From assembly GCA_035543115.1 (NCBI GenBank), contig DATKKF010000058.1, positions 1-64,000 on the forward strand: 64,000 bases of DNA, in the 5' to 3' direction. Below the pieces are notes generated by a model. That model did no database searches, was not told the DNA's origin, and saw nothing but the letters and a program-made list of their open reading frames with translations. Below are positions 7,290-16,807 of this stretch, piece after piece. This DNA is from RPRB01 sp035543115 (GTDB taxonomy: Bacteria > Myxococcota > Myxococcia > Myxococcales > Myxococcaceae). How positions within the stretch are numbered: position 1 is the first letter of the stretch; the number at the start of each line of letters is the position of its first letter. Made by a program: the position numbers and the translations under genes.

Positions 7290-9110
7290 ATGCGAGCTGG
7301 CCGGACCGCGCTCCGGTTGGGGCTGCTCGCGCTGGGTGTCCTGGTGGTGGGGCTCGTGGCCTCGCACCGGGGACGCGCGCTTCTCCGTCATGCCGCCGCC
7401 GCGCTGCTGGGGCGGGTGCGGCTGGCCGAGCGCCGCCGTCTCCCACCCGAGGAGCCCTTCTTCTCCCGTCTCGCGCTGAGCCAGGTGGGCTACGCGCCGG
7501 CGATGGAGAAGCGCTTCACCGCGCCCCGGGCCTTCCGCTCCTTCGAGGTGCGGGAGCTCGCCACCGGACGGGTGGCGCTCCGGGGCGGCGCGCCGGTGCG
7601 GACGCTCCCCACCGACCTCCTGGGCGAGGTGCGGAGCGTGTCCATCGGTGACTTCTCGGCGCTGACCCGGCCAGGGCGCTACTGGGTGGTGAGCGACGAC
7701 GGAACGGAGAGCTTCCCCTTCGAGGTGGGCTCCTCGGTGTTCGACCCTCCGCTCCGGGCCGTGCAGCGGTGGTTCTACTTCCAGCGGGCATTCACCCCGG
7801 TGCTCGCCGCGCACGCCGAGGGTCCGTGGGTGCACGCCGACGATGCCCGTCTGGCGCCACCAGGCGTCGAGGGAGGTTGGCACGACGCCGGCGACCTCAC
7901 GGTCTACAACGCCTACCTCACCTCGGCCCTCTTCTGGCTCCTGCTCGCCGACGCCGACTTCGGCCCCACCGCCGACGACACCAACATCCCGGAGTCGGGC
8001 AACGGGGTGCCCGACCTGCTCGACGAGGCGCGCTGGGGCCTGCGCTGGCTGCTCTCGGTCCAGGACGACTCCGGGGGATTCCGCAACACCAGCTGCCAGG
8101 ATGGCTACGGACCCTACGGGCGCAACGCCCCGGAGCGAATGCCTCCGTACGGCGGGGGAGAGGTGGGCACGCTGGCCACCGCGCGCGCGGTGGGGACCCT
8201 GGCCTTCGCCGCGACCCGCTTCCGGCGCGTGGACGCGGCGTTCGCCGAGCGGTGTCTCCGTGCCGCGCGTGCCGGGGTGGGGTACCTCGACGCGCACCCC
8301 GAGACGACGGACGGCCCGAGCTGTCCCTCCGCCCGGCGCGACGGCGACGCGGCGGTGGGCCGGAGCACGCGGTCCTACGCCGCGGCCGGCATGGCCCTGG
8401 CCACCGGCGAGACGCGCTTCCACCGGGACGTGCGCGCGCAGCTGGCGATGCCCGTCCCCGACCCGGTGTATCTCCACATCGACGGCCTGGCCGCGCTCCT
8501 CTACCTGCGCGCGCCGGACGCCGACCCCGAGCTGACGGCGAGGCTCCGCCAGGCGCTGGAGGCCAACGCCAGGGTGGCGCGCGAGGACGGGGCGCGCCAT
8601 CCGTTCGGCTGGGCCGGCCGCTACTACTGGGGCTCGCTGGGCGCGGCGCTGATCCGCACCGGCACCGCGAACGCCTGGCGGTGCCGGCAGGACCCGCGGG
8701 CGATGGCCGAGGACTGCGCCGAGGCGCTGGCCAGCCTCCACTACGCCTTCGGCCGGAACGGACGCCAGTTCTGCTACGTCACCGGGTTGCCGGGCGTGAG
8801 CCACGGGATGCGGGCCGGCTTCCACCAGTGGCTGGCCACGCTCGCCGCGACGCCGCGCGACTTCCCGGGCATGCTCGCCGGCGGGCCGGTGCGCCTTCCC
8901 GAGCCGGCGGACGTGTCGCACCCGGCCGGGCTCCCCATCCCCGCCTGGGGCTACTGGGGTGATCCGGCGTTCCCTCGCGACGACCGGACGCCGGTGGAGG
9001 CCCGGTACACCGACAACGACAGCTGGAGCACCAATGAGGTCTCGGAGGAGTGGGAGGCGCAGGCGCTCTACCACCTTCACCTGGCCCGCTGGCTCGCGCA
9101 GACGCCCTGA
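7290..9110 (+). CDS. Glycoside hydrolase family 9 (endoglucanase-like), membrane-anchored or secreted
   Basis: A 606-residue protein with an N-terminal hydrophobic anchor (about residues 7-24), an Ig-like cellulase N-domain starting LALSQVGYAP (about 62-155), and a GH9 catalytic (alpha/alpha)6 domain. Catalytic features are present: GGWHDAGD with candidate base residues D199 and D202, NIPESGNGVPDLLDEARWGL after it, and a C-terminal acid E583 in STNEVSEEWEAQ. Family members hydrolyse beta-1,4-glucans, and some act on glucosaminides. It starts 3 bases after the pseudo-kinase gene, so it is in the EPS operon and would act in the periplasm or outside the cell, trimming or releasing the polymer. 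The substrate cannot be read from sequence. Confidence 0.88.
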   Translation: MRAGRTALRLGLLALGVLVVGLVASHRGRALLRHAAAALLGRVRLAERRRLPPEEPFFSRLALSQVGYAPAMEKRFTAPRAFRSFEVRELATGRVALRGGAPVRTLPTDLLGEVRSVSIGDFSALTRPGRYWVVSDDGTESFPFEVGSSVFDPPLRAVQRWFYFQRAFTPVLAAHAEGPWVHADDARLAPPGVEGGWHDAGDLTVYNAYLTSALFWLLLADADFGPTADDTNIPESGNGVPDLLDEARWGLRWLLSVQDDSGGFRNTSCQDGYGPYGRNAPERMPPYGGGEVGTLATARAVGTLAFAATRFRRVDAAFAERCLRAARAGVGYLDAHPETTDGPSCPSARRDGDAAVGRSTRSYAAAGMALATGETRFHRDVRAQLAMPVPDPVYLHIDGLAALLYLRAPDADPELTARLRQALEANARVAREDGARHPFGWAGRYYWGSLGAALIRTGTANAWRCRQDPRAMAEDCAEALASLHYAFGRNGRQFCYVTGLPGVSHGMRAGFHQWLATLAATPRDFPGMLAGGPVRLPEPADVSHPAGLPIPAWGYWGDPAFPRDDRTPVEARYTDNDSWSTNEVSEEWEAQALYHLHLARWLAQTP

Positions 9111-9131
9111 GCGCCTGATCATGAGGCGGCG

Positions 9132-10346
9132 TCAGGCCGAAGGCCCGGCCACGCCCAGCGCGCCCGAGGCGCGGGGCTGCTCGCCACCGGTCAGCCGATC
9201 CTTGAGCGCGAGGAAGCGCTTCTCGAGCAGGTGGTAGCTGGCGAAGGCCACCGCGCAGGAGACGCCCACACCCACCACCGCCTGCAGCGCCACCGCGAGG
9301 GCGTGAGAGCCGAGCCGCGCCGCGAGGGCGTGTTCGGTCTTGTGGCTGGAGAAGTAGAAGGAGAGGAAGTGGTGGTAGACGTAGAGGCCGTAGCTATAGG
9401 TCCCGAACCAGCGCATCGTCCTGCTGGAGAAGGCGCGCACCACCGGCGCCTCGCACGGCGCGGTGAGCGCGCGAAGCAGGAGGCAGGCGAGGAGCACCAC
9501 CAGCAGGCTTTCCCGCACCTGGAAGAGTGGCGCGCTCCACAGCGGGGTGAGCCGGCTCCAGAGGAAGCGCACCCCGAAGAGCGCCCCCGCCGCCGCCGCG
9601 AGCCGGGGGAGGAGCCAGCGGATCCGCTCCATCCCGCCCGGCCGCCGCGCCAGCGCCGCGAAGGCGCCGCCGAGCGCGAGCCCGTCCAGCCGGAAGGGGG
9701 TCAGCACGTAGAGGACATGCGGGCCGATCCCCGCGGCGGCGCAGAGCACCCGGCCGAGCAGCGCAGCGGCGGCCAACCCCACGCTGGTGAGGAGCAGCGC
9801 GCGCGGGCGCCGGGCGAGCGCCCAGACCACGAACGGCCAGACGAAGTAGAAGTGCTCCTCGACCGAGAGGGACCAGAAGTGGTCCAGGTACGAGAGGGCC
9901 CACTCTCCCTTCCAGGCCAGGTACACGTTCACCCCGTAGAGCCAGGCCCAGGCCTGGTGGGCGCGCAGCGCGTCGAGGGTGGACGAGGCCAGCCCGGGCA
10001 CCCGCGGGAGCACGAGGAACAGCACCGCGAGCACCGCGTAGTACAGCGGGAAGATGCGGAGCACCCGCCGCAGGTAGAAGTTGCGGAAGTAGTCCGGGCG
10101 CTCCCGGGCATCCACCAGGATGCCGGTGATCAGGAAGCCCGAGAGCACGAAGAAGAGGTCGACGCCGTACTGACCCCAGCCGGCCACCAGGGCGATCGCC
10201 CGCTCGAGGCGGGTGGCGGGCTCGGTGTCGGCGACGAAGTGGAGCGCCAGCACCATGAGGATGGCGAGCCCGCGCACTCCGTCGAGCACCGGAAGATGCC
10301 CGCGGCCGATCACCTCGCCTCCGGGCTGCACCCGCCGCTCGCTCAT
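9132..10346 (-). CDS. Acyltransferase 3 (OafA/YrhL-type) membrane O-acyltransferase
   Basis: A 404-residue integral membrane protein with around ten hydrophobic helices. The opening LPVLDGVRGLAILMVLALHF carries the R-x10-H signature of acyltransferase-3 proteins, followed by GVDLFFVLSGFLITGIL and FYLRRVLRIFPLYY, both classic for the family. It transfers an acetyl or other acyl group onto sugars of the polymer or its lipid-linked precursor. The ATG at 10346 is chosen because upstream residues are not membrane-like. It lies 22 bases downstream of a glycosyltransferase gene on the same strand, implying a two-gene unit, and ends 21 bases from the convergent GH9 gene. Confidence 0.9.
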   Translation of the reverse strand: MSERRVQPGGEVIGRGHLPVLDGVRGLAILMVLALHFVADTEPATRLERAIALVAGWGQYGVDLFFVLSGFLITGILVDARERPDYFRNFYLRRVLRIFPLYYAVLAVLFLVLPRVPGLASSTLDALRAHQAWAWLYGVNVYLAWKGEWALSYLDHFWSLSVEEHFYFVWPFVVWALARRPRALLLTSVGLAAAALLGRVLCAAAGIGPHVLYVLTPFRLDGLALGGAFAALARRPGGMERIRWLLPRLAAAAGALFGVRFLWSRLTPLWSAPLFQVRESLLVVLLACLLLRALTAPCEAPVVRAFSSRTMRWFGTYSYGLYVYHHFLSFYFSSHKTEHALAARLGSHALAVALQAVVGVGVSCAVAFASYHLLEKRFLALKDRLTGGEQPRASGALGVAGPSA

Positions 10347-10368
10347 CCGCACCCTCGCGCGGCCGACA

Positions 10369-11634
10369 CTATCTCCTGCCCGCGGCCTCGCCGGCCACCA
10401 CTCCGCGGGCGCCGAGCGAGAGGAGGAAGCGCTCCAGCGTCCCGGCCGCCGCGTCCCAGGAGTACCGTTCCTGGACCAGCTTCCGGCCCGCCTCTCCGAG
10501 GGCACGACCGAGCGCGGGGTCGGTGAGGACCCGTCCCACTGCGGCCGCGAGGCCGGCGGCGTCGTCGGCGATGAGCAGGTCCTCTCCCGGACGGGCGTCG
10601 AGCCCCTCGGCGCCGAGCGTGGTCGAGACGACGGGCCGGGCCATGGCCATGGCCTCGAGGATCTTGAACCGCGTGCCGCCGCCGATGCGCAGGGGCACGA
10701 TGGTGACCGCGGCCGAGGCCAGGTGCGGTCGCACGTCGTCCACCCGGCCCGTCACCTCCACCCGTGGGCCCTGGAAAGCGAGGATCTCCCTGGTCGGGTG
10801 CTGGCCCACGATCTTCAGCCGGCACCCGGGGTGCGCGGCGGCGAGCAGCGGCCAGACCTCCCTGACCAGGAAGAGGATGCCGTCCACGTTGGGGAAGTAG
10901 TTGATGGCGCCGAAGAAGAGGACGGTCCTTCCGTCGGGCCGGGGCAGCCCCGGGGCGGGGGCGAAGGACTGCACGTCCACCGCGTTCGGCACCACCACCG
11001 CGTTCACCGAGGGGACGAGCGCCCGGGCCTTGGCCGCGTCCAGCTCGGAGCAGAAGGCGACCCCGTCGAAGCGCCGGAAGGCGTCCAGCTCCTCTCGCCG
11101 GAGCTTCGGCCAGTTCGCGCTGTTGTGGATGCGCCGGAGGGGCGCGTGCTCCCGGCCGGCCTGCTGCCGGGCGAGATCGAACTCGATGTTGTGCGCGTCC
11201 AGGACGCGGAGCGGGCGCCGCGCCCCGGGAGGCGGGTCGGCGAGGACATCGCCGGCCAGGAAGGGGAACTCGAGCAGAACGGCGTCGAAGTGCCGGGTGG
11301 CGAGGAGCCGGTGGAGCTCGGCGCGGAATGCGGTGAGGTCCATCGAGAGCCGCTCGAAGCTCCTCGGGGAGACGAGTGCCCGGAGCTGCAGCCACCGCTT
11401 GGCGAGCCGGCCGCCCTCCCGCGCGGTCACCAGCGACACCTCGCGGCAGTAGGCACGCATCGCCTGCTCCACCTCGACCCGGTCGAGCTCCGCCGACACG
11501 ATGCTCAGCGCGGTGACGGGGTGACGGCGGGCGAGTGCCGAAAGCAGCCCCTGCATCCGGCGCTGGGCGCCGAACGAGGGTGGAGAGGGGGGAAACGGCG
11601 AGACCGAGAGGAGCTGAAGCGAGACGTCGAGCAT
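10369..11634 (-). CDS. Glycosyltransferase, GT-B fold, family 4-like
   Basis: A 421-residue cytoplasmic glycosyltransferase. The N-domain begins LQLLSVSPFPPSPPSFGAQR, with the glycine-rich loop usual for this fold. The C-domain has the donor-binding pattern: VLFFGAINYFPNVDG, RLKIVGQHP, VEVTGRVDDVRPHLASA, and GGGTRFKILEAMAMARPVVS (the E-x7-E region). It resembles the group that acts on polyprenyl-linked oligosaccharides. The gene starts at 11634, 42 bases from the divergent asparagine synthetase, so both promoters must lie in or near that gap. The acyltransferase gene follows on the same strand. The donor sugar is not predictable from the sequence. Confidence 0.88.
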   Translation of the reverse strand: MLDVSLQLLSVSPFPPSPPSFGAQRRMQGLLSALARRHPVTALSIVSAELDRVEVEQAMRAYCREVSLVTAREGGRLAKRWLQLRALVSPRSFERLSMDLTAFRAELHRLLATRHFDAVLLEFPFLAGDVLADPPPGARRPLRVLDAHNIEFDLARQQAGREHAPLRRIHNSANWPKLRREELDAFRRFDGVAFCSELDAAKARALVPSVNAVVVPNAVDVQSFAPAPGLPRPDGRTVLFFGAINYFPNVDGILFLVREVWPLLAAAHPGCRLKIVGQHPTREILAFQGPRVEVTGRVDDVRPHLASAAVTIVPLRIGGGTRFKILEAMAMARPVVSTTLGAEGLDARPGEDLLIADDAAGLAAAVGRVLTDPALGRALGEAGRKLVQERYSWDAAAGTLERFLLSLGARGVVAGEAAGRR

Positions 11635-11676
11635 CGGCAGGACGGCTCGCGTTTATGGCACGATGCCGCCCGCCAC

Positions 11677-13617
11677 ATGTGCGGAATCGCCGGCATCCTG
11701 GGGAGTCTCGACGCCCGCACCCGCGCGGCGCTGGAGCGGATGAGCAACGCGCTCCGGCACCGCGGTCCGGACGACGTGGGGACCTGGGAGTCCGCGCCGG
11801 GACCGGACGGACGGGGCGCGATGCTCGCCTTCCGCCGCCTGGCCATCCTCGACCTCAGCCCCGCGGGCCACCAGCCCATGGTTCACCCCGCGACCGGTCA
11901 GGTGCTGATCTTCAACGGGGAGATCTACAACTACGCCGCGCTCCGGGCGGAGCTCCATGCCGCGGGCGAGGAGGTGCGCTCCAGCGGGGACAGCGAGGTC
12001 CTGCTCCGGGTGCTCGCCCGGAAGGCGGAGGACGCGCTGCCAGCGTTGCGGGGGATGTTCGCGCTTGCCTTCTGGGACGCGCCCCGGCGGACGCTCTTGC
12101 TCGCTCGGGATCCGCTGGGCATCAAGCCACTCTACCTCGCCGTGTCGACCGACCCGTCCTCCGGGTGGAGCGTGGCGTTCGCCTCGGAGGTGCGAGCGCT
12201 ACTCGCCTCGGGGCTGCTCGGAACTCCGCGCCTGGATCCGGCGGCGGCCGCTTCCATGGCCTGGAATGGCTTCGTGGTCGGGCCGCGCACCTCGGTGGAG
12301 GGTGTCCGCTCGCTCCTCCCGGGCGAGTTCCAGGTGCTGGGGACTGACGGACGGCTGGTCCGCGGCGGTGAGTTCTGGCGCCTGCCGGCGCCGGGAAGTG
12401 CGCCGGCCATCACCGAGGAGGAGCTGGCCGCGACGCTCGAGGAGTGCGTCCGGCTCCACCTCGCCTCCGACGTACCGCTGGGGGTCTTCCTCTCCGGCGG
12501 CGTGGACTCCTCGGCGGTGGCCAACCTCGCCCATCGCGCGGGAAGGGGCCCGGTGCACACCTTCACCCTCGGCTTCGAGGAGAAGGAGTTCGACGAGGGC
12601 GAGGCCGCCCGCGCCATCGCCCGGGCGATCGGCACCGAGCACCGGGAGATCGTCCTCCGCGAGGAGGCCTTCGCCGGCGAGCTGGAGCCGGCGCTGGAGA
12701 GCATCGACCAGCCCACCTTCGACGGCCTCAACGCCTACGTGCTGTCGCGCGCCATCCGTGAGGCCGGATTCACCGTGGCCCTGGTGGGCACCGGGGGGGA
12801 CGAGCTCTTCGGTGGCTACACCAGCTTCCGGGACCTCCCCACGCTGCACCACTGGACCCGCCACCTCGGCGCCGCGCCCCGGGCCCTGCTGGCCCGGGCG
12901 GCGCTCCTGGGCATGGCGGCGATGCACCGCGACCGGGGACCGCTCCCGCGCCAGACCCGCTGGGCCAAGCTCCCGGCCATGGTCCGGCGCGGGGAGGACC
13001 TCCTCGCGCTCTACCAGCTGGCGTACGCGCTCTTCCTCCCCGAGTTCCAGCGGGAGCTGGTCGCGGACGGCGCCGCGCCGCTCCTGGTGGACGGCCTGCC
13101 CCCCGAGGCCCGGGCACGGCTCGAGCGGGAGCTGCGCGGACGCTCTCCGCTCTCGGCGATCAGCGTGCTCGAGCAGCGCCTCTTCCTCGGCGAGCGGCTG
13201 CTCCGGGACAACGACGCGGCGAGCATGGCCGTCTCCATCGAGCAGCGGCTCCCGCTGGTGGACACCGTTCTCCTCGAAGCGGTGGTGCGGCTGCCCGACG
13301 ACCCGCGCTACCAGCCGGTGCGGCGCAAGGCGGTGCTCCGGCGCATCGGCCTGGCGGGGCTGGATCCGGCGCTGTTCGAGCGTCCGAAGAGCGGCTTCGT
13401 GCTCCCCTTCGAGCGGTGGATCCGCCAGGGGCTGCACGGGGCGGTGGACCGCACCCTGCGCGATCCGCAAGCGGTCCGTGACGCGGGGCTCGATCCAGCC
13501 GCGGTGGACCGGCTCTGGCGCGGCTTCCAGTCGGGTGCGCCGGGGCTCTACTGGTCGCGGATCTGGGCGGTGTACGTGCTGGTCCGCTGGTGCCAGCGAC
13601 ACGGGGTGCGTCGGTGA
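11677..13617 (+). CDS. asnB: Glutamine-hydrolysing asparagine synthetase family protein
   Basis: A 646-residue two-domain enzyme. The N-terminal class-II glutaminase begins MCGIAGILG with nucleophile C2, then ALRHRGPDD and FNGEIYNY. The C-terminal synthetase domain has the PP-loop SGGVDSSAVANLA (about residue 273) and later GTGGDELFGGY. Such enzymes amidate aspartate, or, when sited in polysaccharide loci, amidate sugar acids or activated carboxylates. The start is fixed by C2 being essential; the ATG at 11677 satisfies this. It overlaps the following glycosyltransferase by 4 bases (GTGA), so its likely role here is decorating the polymer rather than amino-acid supply. The gene could equally be the cell's general asnB. 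Confidence 0.9.
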   Translation: MCGIAGILGSLDARTRAALERMSNALRHRGPDDVGTWESAPGPDGRGAMLAFRRLAILDLSPAGHQPMVHPATGQVLIFNGEIYNYAALRAELHAAGEEVRSSGDSEVLLRVLARKAEDALPALRGMFALAFWDAPRRTLLLARDPLGIKPLYLAVSTDPSSGWSVAFASEVRALLASGLLGTPRLDPAAAASMAWNGFVVGPRTSVEGVRSLLPGEFQVLGTDGRLVRGGEFWRLPAPGSAPAITEEELAATLEECVRLHLASDVPLGVFLSGGVDSSAVANLAHRAGRGPVHTFTLGFEEKEFDEGEAARAIARAIGTEHREIVLREEAFAGELEPALESIDQPTFDGLNAYVLSRAIREAGFTVALVGTGGDELFGGYTSFRDLPTLHHWTRHLGAAPRALLARAALLGMAAMHRDRGPLPRQTRWAKLPAMVRRGEDLLALYQLAYALFLPEFQRELVADGAAPLLVDGLPPEARARLERELRGRSPLSAISVLEQRLFLGERLLRDNDAASMAVSIEQRLPLVDTVLLEAVVRLPDDPRYQPVRRKAVLRRIGLAGLDPALFERPKSGFVLPFERWIRQGLHGAVDRTLRDPQAVRDAGLDPAAVDRLWRGFQSGAPGLYWSRIWAVYVLVRWCQRHGVRR

Positions 13618-14582
13618 GCGGCCGCCGCTATCTCCTGGTGACGCCCTGCCGGGACGAGGCCCGGTACGCGCGGCGCACGCTGGACTCGGTGCTCGCCCAG
13701 ACCGAGCCTCCGGCCGAGTGGATCATCGTCGACGATGGCTCGCGTGACGAGACGCCGGCCATCCTCGAGGAGTACCGGGCCCGGGCCCCTTTCATCCGGG
13801 TGGTGCGCCGCGCGGACCGCGGGGCGCGCAGGGTGGGCGCCGGGGTCATCGAGGCGTTCGACGCCGGGCTGGCCACCGCCGACCTCGCCCGCTTCGATTA
13901 CCTTTGCAAGCTCGATCTGGACCTCGAGCTGCCCCCCGGCTACTTCGCCGGCCTCATGGACCGGATGGAGCGGGAACCGCGGATCGGCACCTGCTCGGGC
14001 AAGCCGTACTTCTTCCGCCCCGGAACGGAGCCGCTGCAGGCCAGGTTTCCGCTGACCGACCTGAGCAACCTGGTCTCGGAGAAGACCGGTGACGAGAACT
14101 CGGTGGGGATGACCAAGTTCTACCGGACGGCGTGCTTCCGGCAGATCGGCGGGTTCGTGCGCGAGGTGATGTGGGATGGGATCGACGGCCACCGCTGCCG
14201 ACAGCTGGGATGGATCGCCGTCTCCTGGGACGACCCGGAGCTGCGCTTCGTGCACCTCCGGCCCATGGGTACCAGCGACCAGGGGTTCTGGCGCGGACGC
14301 ACCCGGCACGGCTACGGGCAGTGGTTCATGGGCACCTCGCCCCTGTACATGCTGGCCAGCGCCGCGTACCGGATGACGCGCCCGCCGCTCCTGGTCGGCG
14401 GCGCGGCGATGGCCTGGGGGTACTTCCGGAGCATGCTCCAGGGCGCGCCGCGCTACCCGGATCCCGAGTTCCGCCGCTTCCTCCGCCGCTACCAGTGGAC
14501 CTGTCTGCTCCTCGGGAAGCACTCGGCGACGGAGGCGCTCAACCGGCGGCAGGCCCCGCAGTGGTCTCCGCAGTCCTCCTGA
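13614..14582 (+). CDS. Glycosyltransferase family 2
   Basis: A 322-residue GT-A transferase. It opens RYLLVTPCRDEARYARRTL; the DDGSRDETPAIL segment and the KLDLDLELPPGYF segment (DxD-type metal/nucleotide site, near residue 102) define family 2. The GTG at 13614 overlaps the asnB stop by 4 bases, which argues for coupled translation. Hydrophobic stretches near residues 255-285 suggest membrane association. It probably adds one sugar to the lipid-linked repeat. The following gene is convergent, 18 bases away. Confidence 0.9.
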   Translation: MSGRRYLLVTPCRDEARYARRTLDSVLAQTEPPAEWIIVDDGSRDETPAILEEYRARAPFIRVVRRADRGARRVGAGVIEAFDAGLATADLARFDYLCKLDLDLELPPGYFAGLMDRMEREPRIGTCSGKPYFFRPGTEPLQARFPLTDLSNLVSEKTGDENSVGMTKFYRTACFRQIGGFVREVMWDGIDGHRCRQLGWIAVSWDDPELRFVHLRPMGTSDQGFWRGRTRHGYGQWFMGTSPLYMLASAAYRMTRPPLLVGGAAMAWGYFRSMLQGAPRYPDPEFRRFLRRYQWTCLLLGKHSATEALNRRQAPQWSPQSS

Positions 14583-14600
14583 GCGGAACGGGGTCGGCGG

Positions 14601-16688
14601 TCAGGGCCCACTTCCGTGGATGGCGTCGAACCGCACCTTGGCCGGGAGCGTCCCCACCCGCGCCGGGTCGGTCGCGGCGGCGGGATCGATCCACGGCCAG
14701 GTGTTGCTGCCGAAGAAGGCCGGCTTGCGCGACAGGTAGAGCGACGGCGGCAGATCGTGGTTGGGGTTGCTGGGGTCCCAGGCGACGGCGTTCGAGACGT
14801 AGTCGAAGTTGCCGTGTCGGTACGTGCGGGCCACCACCAGCGGGTCGGCCTTGGTAGGCCAGGTCACCGTGTCGTAGCCGATGATCCACATCGGCACCGC
14901 GCTGTCGTCGTTCAGGTTGTTCACGTTCATCTGGGTGACGAAGTGTGTCTGGCCCGAGCGCAGCGGCATGTTCGGAAAGCCGAGCACGTTTCCGAGGAAG
15001 GAGAACCACCAGCCGGCGGTCTGCACGCCCACCGCCCGGCGGTTGCCGGTGTCGTTGAGCTGCAACGGCGCGGCCGAGCGGCGGAGCCCCGTCCAGTGGT
15101 TCCGGAACACCGTGCCGTAGATCGAGTTCCCCCAGTACGACTCGGTGTCGTAGTTGAACCCCTCGTTCCCCTCGAAGAGCTCCATGTGCGCGCCGGCGTA
15201 GTGGTTGGGCCCTGCGCCCACCTCGACGAAGTCGCGGTACCCGTCGCCGTAGCCGTCCTGGAGGTAGTTGTAGCCGAACACGTTCCCGCCGCCCGAGGCC
15301 CGGGCCACGGTGAGCTTGTTGAAGGCCCACACCACGTTGTTCTCGAAGAGGTTGTCCGCGGCGTACTGGTTGACCCCGATCCCGTAGCCGTTGCCGCCGG
15401 GGTTGGGGTCGCGGGTGCTGTGGAAGTACGAGTCACGCACCTCGCAGCGGAAGCTCCCGTCGAGGTTGCAGCTGTGGCCGAGGCTGCCCCAGCTCTCGAC
15501 GTTGCGGACCCAGGAGTACGCCGCGGCGAAGAAGTGGATGTTTCCCCCGCCGTCGCCCCCGTCGCCGTTGGCCACCGCCAAGTCCTCGATGCCCGAGTAC
15601 TTCACCACCTCCACCGCGTCGCCGCCGGCGGTGTCGGAGATCCGAAGGATGTGCGCGGAGAGCACGGTCTCGAAGTCGATGTGAAAGGGCGTGGTGAAGG
15701 TGAGCTGGGTGCCGTTGACCTGGGCGATCTCCATCGCCTGGCCCAGCGGCCGGTTCTGCTCGCAGAACCAGCCCCGCGCGTCGGAGGTGGGGCCGCCAGC
15801 GTTGTTCCCCCACCAGATCTTCCTCACCGGCGCGTCGGTGTCGTTGCGCTGGTCGTCGTCGGAGACCTGGCTCAGATGGACGATCTCGCCCACCTTGAAC
15901 CCGGGGTTGGCGGCCACGGTGACCGTGGCGCTGCCCTTCACCCCGTTGGAGGCCAGCGCCACCGGGGCCGAGTACTTGTACCAGCGCAGCCCCACGATGA
16001 TCACCGGGAAGCTGCTGCCGGACTTCATGAGGATCGTCTGGCCTGGTCCGCTGCCGCGCAGCACCACGCCGGAGCGGCCGATGGACAGACCGTCGCCGGA
16101 GATCTTGAACGTCCCCGGGCCGAGCTTCACCACCTGACCCGAGGGGCAGCCGTCGAGCGCCGTCTGGATCGCCGAGGTGTCATCACCGCCCGAGGGGGCG
16201 AGCGTCCTGTAGACGGTGGTGCGGGCCGGGATTCCGCCCACCGCGTTGAGCCCGGGGTTCCAGATGGTCAGCCGGTCGGGGGGAAGAATGGCGCTGGTCC
16301 CCACGGTGATCAGGGCCGAGTCGCTCCGGCTCGGGTCCGCGGTGCTGGTGGCGACGACATGGTACGTGCCAGGCGCGGCCGGCGCGGTGTAGCGGCCGGA
16401 CGCATCCACCGCGCCGCCGCCGGACTCCTGGACCGACCAGGTCACGGTGGCGGCCTGGCCGGCGCTGGTGCCGCCCACGACCGCGGAGAAGGACACGCTC
16501 CCGTTCGGCACCAGGGGCGCGGTCCGGGGAGAGATGGTGACCGTGAGTGCTGCCTGACCCGGCGGCGGCTCGGGGGTCCCCGGTGAGTTCCCCCCGGTGA
16601 GCCCGGCAGGTGGTTTCACGCTTCCGGTGGTGCAGGCGAGCAACAGCCCGACGAGTGGAGCGGCGATCGCGCGGGCGGTGAGCGGCAT
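14601..16688 (-). CDS. Lipoprotein with Ig-like domain and right-handed beta-helix (lyase/epimerase-like)
   Basis: A 695-residue surface lipoprotein. From ATG 16688 there is a signal peptide ending in a lipobox LLAC (C19). An Ig-like Big_2-type domain follows (about residues 48-130), then a long right-handed parallel beta-helix with repeated asparagine/glycine ladders (GGNIHFFAAAYSWVRNVES, DNLFENNVVWAFNKLT, GGGNVFGYNYLQDGYGDG). This architecture is usual for polysaccharide lyases, epimerases and phage-type depolymerases, so activity on the locus's own EPS is inferred. No specific catalytic residues can be assigned. The longer reading from 16757 lacks a signal peptide at its N-terminus, which supports the shorter start. 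It is transcribed away from the oxidoreductase gene. Confidence 0.75.
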   Translation of the reverse strand: MPLTARAIAAPLVGLLLACTTGSVKPPAGLTGGNSPGTPEPPPGQAALTVTISPRTAPLVPNGSVSFSAVVGGTSAGQAATVTWSVQESGGGAVDASGRYTAPAAPGTYHVVATSTADPSRSDSALITVGTSAILPPDRLTIWNPGLNAVGGIPARTTVYRTLAPSGGDDTSAIQTALDGCPSGQVVKLGPGTFKISGDGLSIGRSGVVLRGSGPGQTILMKSGSSFPVIIVGLRWYKYSAPVALASNGVKGSATVTVAANPGFKVGEIVHLSQVSDDDQRNDTDAPVRKIWWGNNAGGPTSDARGWFCEQNRPLGQAMEIAQVNGTQLTFTTPFHIDFETVLSAHILRISDTAGGDAVEVVKYSGIEDLAVANGDGGDGGGNIHFFAAAYSWVRNVESWGSLGHSCNLDGSFRCEVRDSYFHSTRDPNPGGNGYGIGVNQYAADNLFENNVVWAFNKLTVARASGGGNVFGYNYLQDGYGDGYRDFVEVGAGPNHYAGAHMELFEGNEGFNYDTESYWGNSIYGTVFRNHWTGLRRSAAPLQLNDTGNRRAVGVQTAGWWFSFLGNVLGFPNMPLRSGQTHFVTQMNVNNLNDDSAVPMWIIGYDTVTWPTKADPLVVARTYRHGNFDYVSNAVAWDPSNPNHDLPPSLYLSRKPAFFGSNTWPWIDPAAATDPARVGTLPAKVRFDAIHGSGP

Positions 16689-16807
16689 CCGGTGTGGGTT
16701 AGCAACCGCTCTCGACCCGATCAATTGCCCGAACGGGTTCGTGCACAGCAGCGCCACAATCGTCCACCGGCGGTGCTAAGGAATCGCACCGAGCCGAGGG
16801 AGGAACG

